A stretch of DNA of 64,000 nt from Solicola gregarius. Its GTDB lineage: Bacteria > Actinomycetota > Actinomycetes > Propionibacteriales > Nocardioidaceae. This document shows, piece by piece, positions 51,552-60,793 of this stretch. The stretch covers positions 4,774,001-4,838,000 of the forward strand of contig NZ_CP094970.1 of assembly GCF_025790165.1 (NCBI RefSeq). The letters are read 5' to 3'. The stretch's first letter is position 1; the number at the start of each line of letters is the position of its first letter. A model generated the notes under the pieces. That model ran no database searches. It had not been told where the DNA came from and saw only the letters and a list, made by a program, of their open reading frames with translations. A program made the position numbers and the translations under genes.

Positions 51552-54014
51552 GTGCGCAAGCTATCTGCCGTACTCACAGGCGTGGCGATGACCGCCGCCC
51601 TGGGCGCAGGTTACGGGGTGACGTCGGCAACTGCCGGCGCGTCTCCCGGGCCGGCACCCGGAGCACCCGCGCCGTCGGCTGACGCCGACGCGACGTCGGA
51701 CGACCTACCGAACCCACTCGCCGACAAGCGACGCGAGCTGCGCGAGCAGGCGATCACGACACTCCTGAACGGCCACGGCGAGAAGCGGGTCGAGCAGCGC
51801 GGGCCGAGCACCGTCATGCGCGTCGGATCCGCCAAGGAGGCGCCGGCGGTAGACGCCCAAGGCGATCGGACCGCTCGCAAGAAGAGCCAGGCCCAGTACG
51901 TCGAGCTCGATCGCGAGACGACAGACCGGATCTTCGCGGTACTCGTCGAGTTCGGCGACGAGCGTCACCCCGAGTACCCCGACAAGGACCTCGATCCGAC
52001 GACGCCCGGTCCCACAACCTTCGAAGGTCCCGCCCGCAACGCGATCCCGGAGCCCGACCGCAGCGAGGACAACTCGACGGTCTGGCAGCCGAACTACAAC
52101 CGCAAGCACTTCAAGGACATCTACTTCGGTGAGGGCGCCGTGCCCGGCGCGGGCAAGGAGACCGAGTCCCTCAAGACGTACTACGAGCGCCAGTCGTCCG
52201 GCCGCTACAGCGTGAGCGGCACCGTCACGAACTGGGTCAAGGTCAAGTACAACGAGGCGCGCTACGGCCGCAGCAACGACCCGGTCGCCGACGGCGAGGA
52301 CGGTGACGACCCGGCCGTGTGCCAGGACACCAACTGCGGCAACGTCTGGAACCTCGTGCAGGATGCCGTGAACGCCTGGGTCGACGACCAGGAGGCCAAG
52401 GGACGTACGCCCGCGCAGATCAAGAAGCAGCTGGCCACGTTCGACCGTTGGGACCGTTACGACTACGACGGTGACGGCGACTTCAACGAGCCCGACGGCT
52501 ACCTCGACCACTTCCAGATCGTGCACGCCGGTGGCGACCAGGCCGACGGCGATCCGCACCAGGGCGAGGACGCGATCTGGTCGCACCGCTGGTACACCCA
52601 GACGACGCCGATCGGCGCAGGCGGCCCTGAGGGCAACCCGCTCGGCGGCAGCGAGATCGGTGACACCGGCTTCTGGGTCGGCGACTACACGATGCAGCCG
52701 GAGAACGGCGGCGTCAGCGTCTTCACCCACGAGTACGGCCACGACCTCGACCTGCCCGATCTGTACGACCGCTTCGGGGGCGACAACAGCGTCGAGTTCT
52801 GGTCGCTGATGGCGCAGAGCCGCCTCGGCGCGAAGGGCGACGAGGGCATCGGCACGCGCGCGGGCGATCTCGGTGCATGGGAGAAGCTGCAGCTCGGCTG
52901 GCTCGACTACGAGGTCGTGCGGCCCGACCAGAACCGCCGAATGGTTCTCGGCCCGCACGAGTACAACTCGCGGAATGCCCAAGGAGCGGTCGTCGTACTG
53001 CCGAAGAAGCAGAAGACGACCGAGCTCGTGGAGCCGTACGCCGGCGAGAAGACGTGGTGGAGTGGGTCCGGCGACAGCCTCGCGAACACGATCACCCGTG
53101 ACGTGACGCTGCCCGAAGGCGACGCAACGCTGTCCATGCAGGCGAACTGGGATATCGAGGACTGCGGCACCACCGCGTGCGACTATGCGTTCGTCGAGGT
53201 CGACGACGGCAGCGGCTGGGCCGCGATACCCGGCTCCATCACCAAGCCCGAGGAGAACAACGGCATCGACGGTACGAGCGACGGTTGGGTCCCTGCCACG
53301 TTCGACCTGTCTGCGTACGCGGGCAAGGACATCGGGCTGCGGATCCGCTACCAGACCGACGGCGCAGCCGGCGGGATGGGATTCTTCGCCGACGACATGT
53401 CGCTCACCGCGGGCGGCGAGACGCTGTTCGAGTCCGGTGCCGAGGGTGACGACGAGGGTTGGACGCTCGACGGGTGGACCGCACAGGGTGCGTCGTTCAC
53501 GCAGGACTACGACAACTACTACGTCGCTTCGCACCGCGACTACGTGTCGTTCGACAAGTACCTGAAGACCGGGCCGTACAACTTCGGGTTCCTCGACTCG
53601 AGGCCCGACTGGGTGGAGCACTTCCCGCTCCAGGACGGTCTGCTCGTCTCGTACTGGGACACGTCCCAGCTGGACAACGACACCAGCCAGCACCCCGGTG
53701 AAGGGCTGATCCTGCCGGTCGACGCCAACCCGCGCCCGCGCGTACGGCTCGACGGTGAGTACTGGCGCTCCCGGGTGACCGGGTACGACTCACCGTTCTC
53801 GCTGGAGAAGTCGGACTCGCTCACGCTGCATGTCGACAGTCGCGCCAACCACCTCCGTGGCCTGCGTGCACAGCCGACATTCAACGACGGCAAGAAGTTC
53901 TGGTACGCCGCAACGCCCGACGGAGGAGTCAAGGTGCCGAACAACGGCGTCAACATCGGCGTTCTGTGGCAGCGCGGCAACCGGATGAAGGTCCGGGTCT
54001 ACGAGCGGCCCTGA
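51552..54014 (+). CDS. secreted M6 metalloprotease (immune inhibitor A-like)
   Basis: A secreted protease of 820 residues. A signal peptide (1-33) is followed by a propeptide, the M6 catalytic domain with HEYGHDLDLPD (His393, Glu394, His397; the extended HExxHxxxxxD motif) and, after about residue 490, MAM-like and beta-sandwich segments with a calcium-type loop (YDYDGDGDFNEPDGY). Immune-inhibitor-A-type enzymes degrade extracellular proteins; here it may serve nutrition. GTG 51552 has GGAGG eight bases upstream. The end faces gcvT across a hairpin. Confidence 0.92.
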   Translation: MRKLSAVLTGVAMTAALGAGYGVTSATAGASPGPAPGAPAPSADADATSDDLPNPLADKRRELREQAITTLLNGHGEKRVEQRGPSTVMRVGSAKEAPAVDAQGDRTARKKSQAQYVELDRETTDRIFAVLVEFGDERHPEYPDKDLDPTTPGPTTFEGPARNAIPEPDRSEDNSTVWQPNYNRKHFKDIYFGEGAVPGAGKETESLKTYYERQSSGRYSVSGTVTNWVKVKYNEARYGRSNDPVADGEDGDDPAVCQDTNCGNVWNLVQDAVNAWVDDQEAKGRTPAQIKKQLATFDRWDRYDYDGDGDFNEPDGYLDHFQIVHAGGDQADGDPHQGEDAIWSHRWYTQTTPIGAGGPEGNPLGGSEIGDTGFWVGDYTMQPENGGVSVFTHEYGHDLDLPDLYDRFGGDNSVEFWSLMAQSRLGAKGDEGIGTRAGDLGAWEKLQLGWLDYEVVRPDQNRRMVLGPHEYNSRNAQGAVVVLPKKQKTTELVEPYAGEKTWWSGSGDSLANTITRDVTLPEGDATLSMQANWDIEDCGTTACDYAFVEVDDGSGWAAIPGSITKPEENNGIDGTSDGWVPATFDLSAYAGKDIGLRIRYQTDGAAGGMGFFADDMSLTAGGETLFESGAEGDDEGWTLDGWTAQGASFTQDYDNYYVASHRDYVSFDKYLKTGPYNFGFLDSRPDWVEHFPLQDGLLVSYWDTSQLDNDTSQHPGEGLILPVDANPRPRVRLDGEYWRSRVTGYDSPFSLEKSDSLTLHVDSRANHLRGLRAQPTFNDGKKFWYAATPDGGVKVPNNGVNIGVLWQRGNRMKVRVYERP

Positions 54015-54039
54015 GCAGGGAGCTCCCGCCCACTGGGCA

Positions 54040-54084
54040 TGACGTTTCGGCCCCCGATCCAGCGATTCAGGGGCCGAAACGTCA
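54040..54084. terminator. bidirectional terminator-like hairpin
   Basis: A perfect 15-bp stem, TGACGTTTCGGCCCC (54040-54054) with its complement (54070-54084), and a 15-base loop, between the convergent M6 and gcvT genes. Confidence 0.8.
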
Positions 54085-54096
54085 CGCTCACGGTGG

Positions 54097-55209
54097 CTAG
54101 CGCACCGAGTCGGACACGAACGGCGGTTTCGTCACCGTGAACGGCTCGGTGCGCCCGCGTACGTCGACCGACACCGACTGCCCGTCGGCCAGCCCGCGGT
54201 CGACGAGTGCGAGCGCGATGCCCTTGCGCAGGCTGGGCGAGAACGTGCCCGAGGTGACCTCGCCGATCTCGGTGCCGTCCGCGTTGCGGACCGTCATACC
54301 CGGGCGCGGGATTCCCCTGCCCGCAGCGACCAGCCCACGCGAGACACGAGACGTCTTGGCGGCCCGCTGCTCGACGAGCGCGGGCTTGCCCCAGAACTCC
54401 GCTTTGTCCCAGCCGACGGCCCACGCCGCACGCCCCATCACCGGTGTGATGTCGAGCGAGAGGTCCTGACCGTGCAGGGGGTAGCCCATCTCGGTGCGCA
54501 GCGTGTCGCGAGCGCCGAGGCCCGCGGCGCGGAGGCCGAACTCCTCACCGGCCAGCATGACGGCATCCCACACGGTCGCGGCCGCTCCGGCCGGTACGAC
54601 CAGCTCGTACCCGCGCTCCCCCGTGTAGCCGGTCCGGCAGACCGTGAGCGACGCGTCGTCGTACGTCGCCGACGCGAACGACATGTAGTCGTGCCCCGTC
54701 GGCAGGCCCACCGCGTCGAGCACGGCGTCGCTGTGTGGCCCCTGCACCGCGAGCACGGCGAAGTCGCGGTGCTGGTCGATGACCTCGACGCCGTCGGGTG
54801 CGGCCGCGGCCAGCCTGCGTACGACCTCGGTTGTGTTGGCTGCGTTCGGGACGAGGAAGACGTCGTCGTCGGCGCGAACGTAGGCGATCAGGTCGTCGAC
54901 GACGCCACCGGACTCGTCGCAGCACAGCGTGTACTGCGCCTGCCCCGGGCCGATCTTGTCGAGGTCCGCGCTCAGGCAGCGGTTGACGTACGCGAGCGCA
55001 CCCGCGCCACGTACGACCGCCTTGCCGAGGTGACTCACATCGAACAGCCCGACGGCCTCGCGTACCGCCTTGTGCTCGGCGAGCACTCCTCCCCCGGCGT
55101 ACTCGAGCGGCATCTCCCAGCCGCCGAACTCGGCGAACTTGGCGCCGAGGCCGACGTGGCGGTCGTGCAGCGGGGAGCGCAGCAGCGCGCTGTCAGGTCC
55201 GTTAGCCAT
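54097..55209 (-). CDS. gcvT: glycine cleavage system T protein (aminomethyltransferase)
   Basis: A 370-residue tetrahydrofolate-dependent T protein, which releases ammonia and transfers a one-carbon unit to folate. [43 protein letters not shown] and the [14 protein letters not shown] block are diagnostic. No gcvH or gcvP follows in the window. TAGTGT ends seven bases before ATG 55209, suggesting a leaderless message. Divergent from the aminopeptidase gene. Confidence 0.94.
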   Translation of the reverse strand: MANGPDSALLRSPLHDRHVGLGAKFAEFGGWEMPLEYAGGGVLAEHKAVREAVGLFDVSHLGKAVVRGAGALAYVNRCLSADLDKIGPGQAQYTLCCDESGGVVDDLIAYVRADDDVFLVPNAANTTEVVRRLAAAAPDGVEVIDQHRDFAVLAVQGPHSDAVLDAVGLPTGHDYMSFASATYDDASLTVCRTGYTGERGYELVVPAGAAATVWDAVMLAGEEFGLRAAGLGARDTLRTEMGYPLHGQDLSLDITPVMGRAAWAVGWDKAEFWGKPALVEQRAAKTSRVSRGLVAAGRGIPRPGMTVRNADGTEIGEVTSGTFSPSLRKGIALALVDRGLADGQSVSVDVRGRTEPFTVTKPPFVSDSVR

Positions 55210-55323
55210 GGCCAGGACACTAGACGTTCGCCGCGCAGGGCCGGATTACCAGGTCCCGCGTACGCCGAGCGCCCGGCGTCGTAGCCTGACCTCTGTCCAT
55301 TCAGATCCGACGAACGGGGTCGC

Positions 55324-56820
55324 ATGCCATCGGTCAGCATCAGCTCAGCCAGTCCTACGACGACGCGCTCGGACGTGCTCATCGTCGCCGCGACCTCGTC
55401 CGGCAAGCAGGTGAGCGTGCTCGCACCCGCCGACGAGGTCGCGGACGCGTTCGGCCGATCGCTGCAGCCGACCCTGTCGACGCTCGGCTTCACCGGCAAG
55501 GAGGGACAGGTCGCGAAGCTGCCGACGAACGGAGTCGTGAAGTCGCCGCTGGTGATCCTCGTCGGTGTCGGTGAGAGCGCAGAGCCGTCCGCCGAGACGT
55601 TGCGTCGTGCCGCGGCCGTCGGGGTCAAGGCCACCTCGAACGCCGACTCGGTGGCGGTCGCGTTCCCCACACCGGACGACGATGCGGTCTCCGCCGTGGC
55701 AGAGGGCGTCCTGCTCGGCAGCTACCGCTTCGACCGCTACAAGTCGTCTCCCGACGACGATGCCGTGAACTCGGTCGTGATCCTGTCGGAGCGCTCTCGT
55801 ACGAAGGGTGGTAAGGCGGCGATCGATCGCGCCGAGACCGTCGCCTCGGCGGTCTGCCTCGCCCGCGACTGGGTGAATACCGGTGCCGGCGACCTGACAC
55901 CGCCGGCGTATGCAGACGCGGTCACCGAGGCCGCGTCGGACGACAAGGTCAAGGTCACCGTTTGGGACGACGCCCGCCTCACCAAGGAGGGCTGCGGCGG
56001 CATCCTCGGCGTCGGCCGCGCCTCCGACAGCGAGTCGCGTCTGGTCCAGATCGCCTACAAGCCCAAGAAGCCCGTTGCCCACCTCGCCCTCGTCGGCAAG
56101 GGCATCACGTTCGACTCGGGTGGTCTGTCGATCAAGCCGGGCTCGGGGATGATGACGATGAAGTGCGATATGGCGGGCTCCGCCGCGGTGATCGCCGCGA
56201 CGCTCGCGATCGCCCGGCTCGGACTCCCGGTCCGCGTCACGTGCGTCGCCGCCATGGCCGAGAACATGGTCAGCGGCTCGGCGACCCGGCCCGGAGACGT
56301 GCTGACGATCCGTGGCGGCACGACGGTCGAGGTGCACAACACCGACGCCGAGGGCCGGCTCGTGCTCGCCGACGCGCTGGTCGTCGCGACCGAGCACCAG
56401 CCCGACTTCCTCGTCGACGTCGCGACGCTGACCGGTGCATGCGTCGTCGGCCTCGGCGAGCGGACGGCCGGTGTGCTGTCCAACGACGACACGCTCCGCT
56501 CCGCCGTTCCCCGGCTTGCCGATTCGGTCGGCGAGCCGATGTGGCCGCTGCCGATCGCCGAGGAGATGCGCGCGAAGGTGCGCAGCTCCGAGATCGCCGA
56601 CCTACGTCAGCACAACCCGAAGCCGGTCGGTGGCACGTTGTACGCGGCCGCGTTCTTGCGCGAGTTCGTCGGCGAGTCGCGCTGGGCGCACCTCGACATC
56701 GCCGGCCCGGGCTTCAACAACGAGAGCGCGTACGGCTACGTGCCCAAGGGCGGCACCGGCGTCGCCGTACGTACGCTCGTGGCGACCGCGCAGGCGATCG
56801 CCGACGGCGATCTGGCCTGA
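55324..56820 (+). CDS. pepA: leucyl aminopeptidase (M17)
   Basis: A 498-residue cytosolic aminopeptidase with two zinc ions. An N-terminal alpha-beta domain (1-170) is followed by the catalytic domain with GKGITFDSGGLSIKPG, the family signature NTDAEGRL (339-346) with metal ligands, and a C-terminal ADLRQHNPKPVGGTLYAAAFL region. It releases N-terminal residues from peptides. The ATG has ACGGGG upstream. It converges on a small protein gene. Confidence 0.95.
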   Translation: MPSVSISSASPTTTRSDVLIVAATSSGKQVSVLAPADEVADAFGRSLQPTLSTLGFTGKEGQVAKLPTNGVVKSPLVILVGVGESAEPSAETLRRAAAVGVKATSNADSVAVAFPTPDDDAVSAVAEGVLLGSYRFDRYKSSPDDDAVNSVVILSERSRTKGGKAAIDRAETVASAVCLARDWVNTGAGDLTPPAYADAVTEAASDDKVKVTVWDDARLTKEGCGGILGVGRASDSESRLVQIAYKPKKPVAHLALVGKGITFDSGGLSIKPGSGMMTMKCDMAGSAAVIAATLAIARLGLPVRVTCVAAMAENMVSGSATRPGDVLTIRGGTTVEVHNTDAEGRLVLADALVVATEHQPDFLVDVATLTGACVVGLGERTAGVLSNDDTLRSAVPRLADSVGEPMWPLPIAEEMRAKVRSSEIADLRQHNPKPVGGTLYAAAFLREFVGESRWAHLDIAGPGFNNESAYGYVPKGGTGVAVRTLVATAQAIADGDLA

Positions 56821-56850
56821 CGGGGCGAGCGATCGGACCTGCGCAGCAGT

Positions 56851-56897
56851 CGGCGGACGAGGCCGGGTTGTTGCGCGACGGGTGACGAGGTCCGCCG
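56851..56897. terminator. weak hairpin between pepA and the next gene
   Basis: CGGCGGAC (56851-56858) and GTCCGCCG (56890-56897), 8-bp stem with a 31-base loop in the convergent gap. Weaker than the other intergenic palindromes. Confidence 0.4.
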
Positions 56898-56913
56898 CCA
56901 CGCGACCGCGGCG

Positions 56914-57276
56914 CTACTCGCCCGCGTCGCGCTTGCGCACAGCCTCTTTCGCCGCGAGCTTCTGGCGATGATTGTAGTCGCGCATCCGTTGCGGGTAGCC
57001 GACGACCGCCGCGTCGTAGCTCGGAACCTGCAGGTCGTTCGCAAACTTGTGCGCCCATTCGGCGGACGGCACCCGCCGGCGCGTCCACTCGCCGTCCTTC
57101 GCGACCAGCAGCAGGGTTGTCTGGGTCACCGTCGTCTGCGGTTCGACGAACCCCTCGACTCCCTGGCGCGTCTGCACGAAGTCGGTGAGGTGCTCACGGT
57201 CGACCTTCGACGACCCACGGTCGGAAACGGCGGCTCCCGACGCGGTCTTGTTCCGCTTGCGACGGAACCATGCCAT
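56914..57276 (-). CDS. conserved hypothetical protein
   Basis: A 120-residue soluble protein with a basic N-terminus (MAWFRRKRNKTAS) and C-terminus (NHRQKLAAKEAVRKRD). The centre reads FVQTRQGVEGFVEPQTTVTQTTLLLVAKDGEWTRRRVPS, resembling small conserved actinobacterial proteins of the oxidoreductase-neighbour type; I do not recognise a function. ATG 57276 is preferred; an upstream GTG at 57285 is possible and sits close to AAAGG. Confidence 0.7.
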   Translation of the reverse strand: MAWFRRKRNKTASGAAVSDRGSSKVDREHLTDFVQTRQGVEGFVEPQTTVTQTTLLLVAKDGEWTRRRVPSAEWAHKFANDLQVPSYDAAVVGYPQRMRDYNHRQKLAAKEAVRKRDAGE

Positions 57277-57444
57277 CGACGTCACCCGCCTTTCGAATCC
57301 CGGTTGTCTCCAGTGTGCCGCATGAGCATGCCATGCGGTCGCGAGCCATGTGCCTCGACCCTGCGACGGAACAGGTCCTGCGGGTCGTCCTGCTGTGGTC
57401 CACTGCGGCTGACTCGTCCCACCGACAACCATGAGGACTCCCAC

Positions 57445-58617
57445 GTGAACACGAAACGCCGCATCGTGCCGGGGCTCGCGGCAATGGCCGCCTTCGGCAT
57501 CGCCACCACCATCGTCGCACCGGCATGCCCCGCGACGGCCGCCGACGGCGACGGCGACGCGCAGGCGGGCGCCCTACGCCAGGCCGCACAGTCGACCGGC
57601 TCGATCATCACGGTCCGCAACGACGGCTCGGCCACGACGTACGCGAGCGGCTCGACGAGTTCCGGTGCGAACGACGAGCCCACCGACGCCGACAAGTTCC
57701 GCGTGGCCAGCAACACCAAGATGTACGTCTCGACGATCGTGCTGCAACTCGTCGAGGAGGGCGAGGTCGACCTCGACGAGTCGATCGGCACGTACCTCCC
57801 CGGCGTTGTCGTCGGCGACGGCATCGACGAGAACGTGATCACCGTACGCAACCTGCTGCAGCACACCAGCGGCATCGCCGACTACGCGACTCCCGACGTG
57901 GTCTTCAACCCGCAGTACCAATGGGTGCCGCCGAAGCCGGCCGACCTGATCAGGCTCGGGACGAGGCGCGGATCGCAGTCGAAGCCAGGAACCGCGATGG
58001 CGTACTCGAACACCGGGTATGTGATCCTCGGCGAACTGATCGAGAAGATCACCGGTCAGCGCATCGGCGACGTGATCGACGAGCGCATCGTGAACCCGCT
58101 CGGTCTCGAGGAGACGATGTACGCGTACGCGGGCGAGAAGGCGATCCCGGGCCCGCACTTCAGCGGCTACATCGGGGTGCCGCCGCTGCTGTTCGAGACG
58201 TCCGGCCACGAGCCCGGCCTGTTCGGGTCAGCCGGCGCACTGCTGTCCTCCGGCTCGGACATGACGGTGTTCGTCGACGCCCTCGTCGGCGGCGATCTGC
58301 TGACCGAAGAGTCGCTCGCCGAGATGGAGACCACCTTCAAGGACACCGGATACGGCCTCGGCCTGTTCCAGCTGAAGACGTCGTGCGGCGTCGCCTGGGG
58401 GCACAACGGCCACGTACCGGGCTACCTCTCCTACGCCATCGCCGACGGAGACGGCCGCTCGATGTTCGCCGCGGTCAACACCAGCCCGACGGTGGCCGAC
58501 CCGTCACAGCAGTTCGCCGACACCATCGATTCGGCCATGTGCGGCTCGGAGTCGACTGGCAAGGCCACGCTGCCGAAGGCCGCGCGCGTCGAGTTCCGCC
58601 GGTACGCCGAGCGCTGA
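57445..58617 (+). CDS. secreted serine hydrolase (class C beta-lactamase/D-Ala-D-Ala carboxypeptidase family)
   Basis: A 390-residue secreted protein of the S12/beta-lactamase fold. A signal peptide (1-33) precedes the catalytic motifs Ser89-x-x-Lys92 (VASNTKMY), Tyr187-x-Asn189 (YSNTG) and His320-x-Gly322 (GHNGHVPGY). This triad matches D-alanyl-D-alanine carboxypeptidases and esterases of family S12; a real beta-lactamase is possible but not implied. GTG 57445 has GAGGA eight bases upstream. It is followed by an unrelated secreted protein gene. Confidence 0.9.
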   Translation: MNTKRRIVPGLAAMAAFGIATTIVAPACPATAADGDGDAQAGALRQAAQSTGSIITVRNDGSATTYASGSTSSGANDEPTDADKFRVASNTKMYVSTIVLQLVEEGEVDLDESIGTYLPGVVVGDGIDENVITVRNLLQHTSGIADYATPDVVFNPQYQWVPPKPADLIRLGTRRGSQSKPGTAMAYSNTGYVILGELIEKITGQRIGDVIDERIVNPLGLEETMYAYAGEKAIPGPHFSGYIGVPPLLFETSGHEPGLFGSAGALLSSGSDMTVFVDALVGGDLLTEESLAEMETTFKDTGYGLGLFQLKTSCGVAWGHNGHVPGYLSYAIADGDGRSMFAAVNTSPTVADPSQQFADTIDSAMCGSESTGKATLPKAARVEFRRYAER

Positions 58618-58727
58618 CGGGTAACTCCGGTCCGTCGTCCGTTTTCGCGTCGCGGACCGCGTAGACGCTCTATGATCCCGCATGGGGTCCGGCCGCTCGA
58701 CCTGCGGCCGGCGTGAGGGGAGCACCC

Positions 58728-59246
58728 ATGCAGACGCAGACGACTTCGCGGTTCGCGAGGTCTACGGTCGTGATCGCGACAGCGACCCTGCTCGCCGCCG
58801 GCGCGGCGACGGCGCCGGTGGACGCATCGCCGGCCCGACCGGCCGCGGACGCCGTCACCACCGGCGCCAGCGTTCAACCGCCGCGGAAGCTGCCCGCGAA
58901 ACCCGGCCGCTACGAGGGCCACTTCTACACTGGCAAAGGCAAGCGGCTGGAGCCGTTCAGCTTCCGGATCACCAAGAACGGTCGTTACATCAAGAAGTTC
59001 CACGCAGCGCTCGAGGTCATCTGCTCGTACTATCCACCCGAGGTCGAGGTGCACCCGCTGTGGTATCCGAAGACGAAGGTCAAGCGGAACCACACGTTCA
59101 AGCGCGCATGGAAGCCCAAGAAGAGCGCCAAGATCATGCTTCGCGGGCGGTTTCGGAAGAATCGGCTGGTAAGCGGCAAGCTCGACTACACGGTCGGGAT
59201 CTGCGTCCGCGTCGGCTACCTGAAGGCACACCGCGTCGGCAAATGA
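58728..59246 (+). CDS. secreted hypothetical protein
   Basis: A 172-residue exported protein without a recognised domain. A signal peptide (about 1-33, ending near VDASPA) is followed by a basic beta-rich domain: KPGRYEGHFYTGKGKRL, SFRITKNGRYIKKF, ICSYYPPEVEVHPLWYPK, SAKIMLRGRF and the ending KLDYTVGICVRVGYL. Two cysteines could form one disulfide. GGGGAG is six bases before ATG 58728, and TATGAT at 58671-58676 could be its -10 box. It may bind cell-wall or other anionic material given its charge (speculative). Confidence 0.7.
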   Translation: MQTQTTSRFARSTVVIATATLLAAGAATAPVDASPARPAADAVTTGASVQPPRKLPAKPGRYEGHFYTGKGKRLEPFSFRITKNGRYIKKFHAALEVICSYYPPEVEVHPLWYPKTKVKRNHTFKRAWKPKKSAKIMLRGRFRKNRLVSGKLDYTVGICVRVGYLKAHRVGK

Positions 59247-59364
59247 GCGCAGCATCGTAGTCCGGTTGCCCTCTGACCCGCGTCACGCGAAACTTGCGCC
59301 GAGTGACAAGATGACTGCAGGTGGCGAAGATCTCGCACCGACCCGTTCGCGTACGGAGGCAGAT

Positions 59365-60744
59365 GTGGCGGACCACGCCGACGACGGCTTTGACGTAGTG
59401 ATCCTCGGAGGCGGCAGCGGCGGGTACGCGTGTGCGCTCCGTGCTGTTCAGCTCGATCTGAAGGTCGCACTGATCGAGAAGGCGAAGCTCGGTGGCACCT
59501 GCCTGCACAACGGGTGCATTCCGACGAAGGCGTTGCTGCACGCGGCAGAGGTCGCCGACGCGGCCCGCGAGAGCGAGACGTTCGGCGTACGCGCCTCGCT
59601 CGACGGCATCGACATGGCCGGCGTCAACAAGTACAAGGACGGCGTCGTCGACCGGCTCTACAAGGGCCTCACCGGCATGATCAAGGGCGCCGGCATCGCC
59701 GTGTACGAGGGCGACGGCACGCTGGTCGGTCCCAACACCGTGGAGGTCGACGGGCAGCGCGTGACGGGCAAGAACGTCGTCCTCGCGACCGGCTCGTACG
59801 CGCGCACGCTTCCCGGCCTCGAGATCGGCGGCCGGATCATCACCAGCGACGAGGCATTGACCCTCTCGGAGGTTCCGCAGAGCGCGATCGTGATCGGCGG
59901 CAGCGTCATCGGCGTCGAGTTCGCATCGGTCTGGAAGTCGTTCGGAGTCGACGTCACGATCGTCGAGGCACTCCCCAACCTGGTCCCGATGGAAGATCCC
60001 GCGCTGTCCAAGCACCTCGAGCGCGCGTTCCGCAAGCGCAAGATCGACTTCAAGACCGGCGTGAAGTTCGAGAAGGCCGAGCAGACCGAGTCCGGCGTCC
60101 GGGTCAGCCTCGAGACCGGTGACGTCCTGGAGGCGGACCTCGTGCTGGTCGCCGTCGGACGCGGTCCGACCACCTCCGGCCTCGGCTACGAGGAGCAGGG
60201 CATCACGCTCGATCGCGGGTGGGTGCCGACCAACGAGCGGCTCGCGACGAACGTCCCCGGCGTCTACGCCGTCGGCGATCTCGTCCCCGGGCTGCAGCTC
60301 GCGCACCGCGGTTTCGCGCACGGCATCTTCGTCGCCGAGGAGATCGCCGGCCTCGACCCGATGCCGGTCGTCGACTCGGGCATTCCGCGCGTCACGTACT
60401 GCGAGCCGGAGGTCGCCTCGGTCGGGCTGACCGAGCAGCAGGCCCGCGAGAAGTACGCCGACGTCGACACCTACGAGTACAACCTCGGCGGCAACGGCAA
60501 GAGCCAGATCCTGCAGACGGCGGGCATCGTCAAGCTCGTCCGCGAGAAGGACGGCCCGATCGTCGGCGTCCACATGATCGGCGACCGGATGGGTGAGCAG
60601 GTCGGCGAGGCATCCCTGACCGTGAACTGGGAGGCGTTCCCCGACGATGTCGCACAGTTCATCCACGCGCACCCGACGCAGAACGAGACACTCGGCGAGG
60701 CATCGCTTGCCCTCGCCGGCAAGCCGCTGCACGCCCATAGCTGA
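59365..60744 (+). CDS. lpdA: dihydrolipoyl dehydrogenase (E3)
   Basis: A 459-residue FAD disulfide reductase that reoxidises the lipoyl groups of 2-oxoacid dehydrogenase complexes. GGGSGGYA (15-22), the redox disulfide GGTCLHNGCIP (Cys46, Cys51), the NAD-binding VIGGSVIGVEFA and the C-terminal HAHPTQNE (active-site His and Glu) are all present. GTG 59365 has GGAGG five to six bases upstream. It lies 49 bases before sucB, as an E3-E2 pair. Confidence 0.95.
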   Translation: MADHADDGFDVVILGGGSGGYACALRAVQLDLKVALIEKAKLGGTCLHNGCIPTKALLHAAEVADAARESETFGVRASLDGIDMAGVNKYKDGVVDRLYKGLTGMIKGAGIAVYEGDGTLVGPNTVEVDGQRVTGKNVVLATGSYARTLPGLEIGGRIITSDEALTLSEVPQSAIVIGGSVIGVEFASVWKSFGVDVTIVEALPNLVPMEDPALSKHLERAFRKRKIDFKTGVKFEKAEQTESGVRVSLETGDVLEADLVLVAVGRGPTTSGLGYEEQGITLDRGWVPTNERLATNVPGVYAVGDLVPGLQLAHRGFAHGIFVAEEIAGLDPMPVVDSGIPRVTYCEPEVASVGLTEQQAREKYADVDTYEYNLGGNGKSQILQTAGIVKLVREKDGPIVGVHMIGDRMGEQVGEASLTVNWEAFPDDVAQFIHAHPTQNETLGEASLALAGKPLHAHS

Positions 60745-60793
60745 GCCCTCGACAAGCTGAGCCCGCCAACGAGAAGGACAGACAGGGAACATC

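Noticed and set aside
57445-58617. Beta-lactamase resistance gene
   Set aside because: The S12 motifs are shared with carboxypeptidases and esterases; nothing specific to a beta-lactamase is seen.
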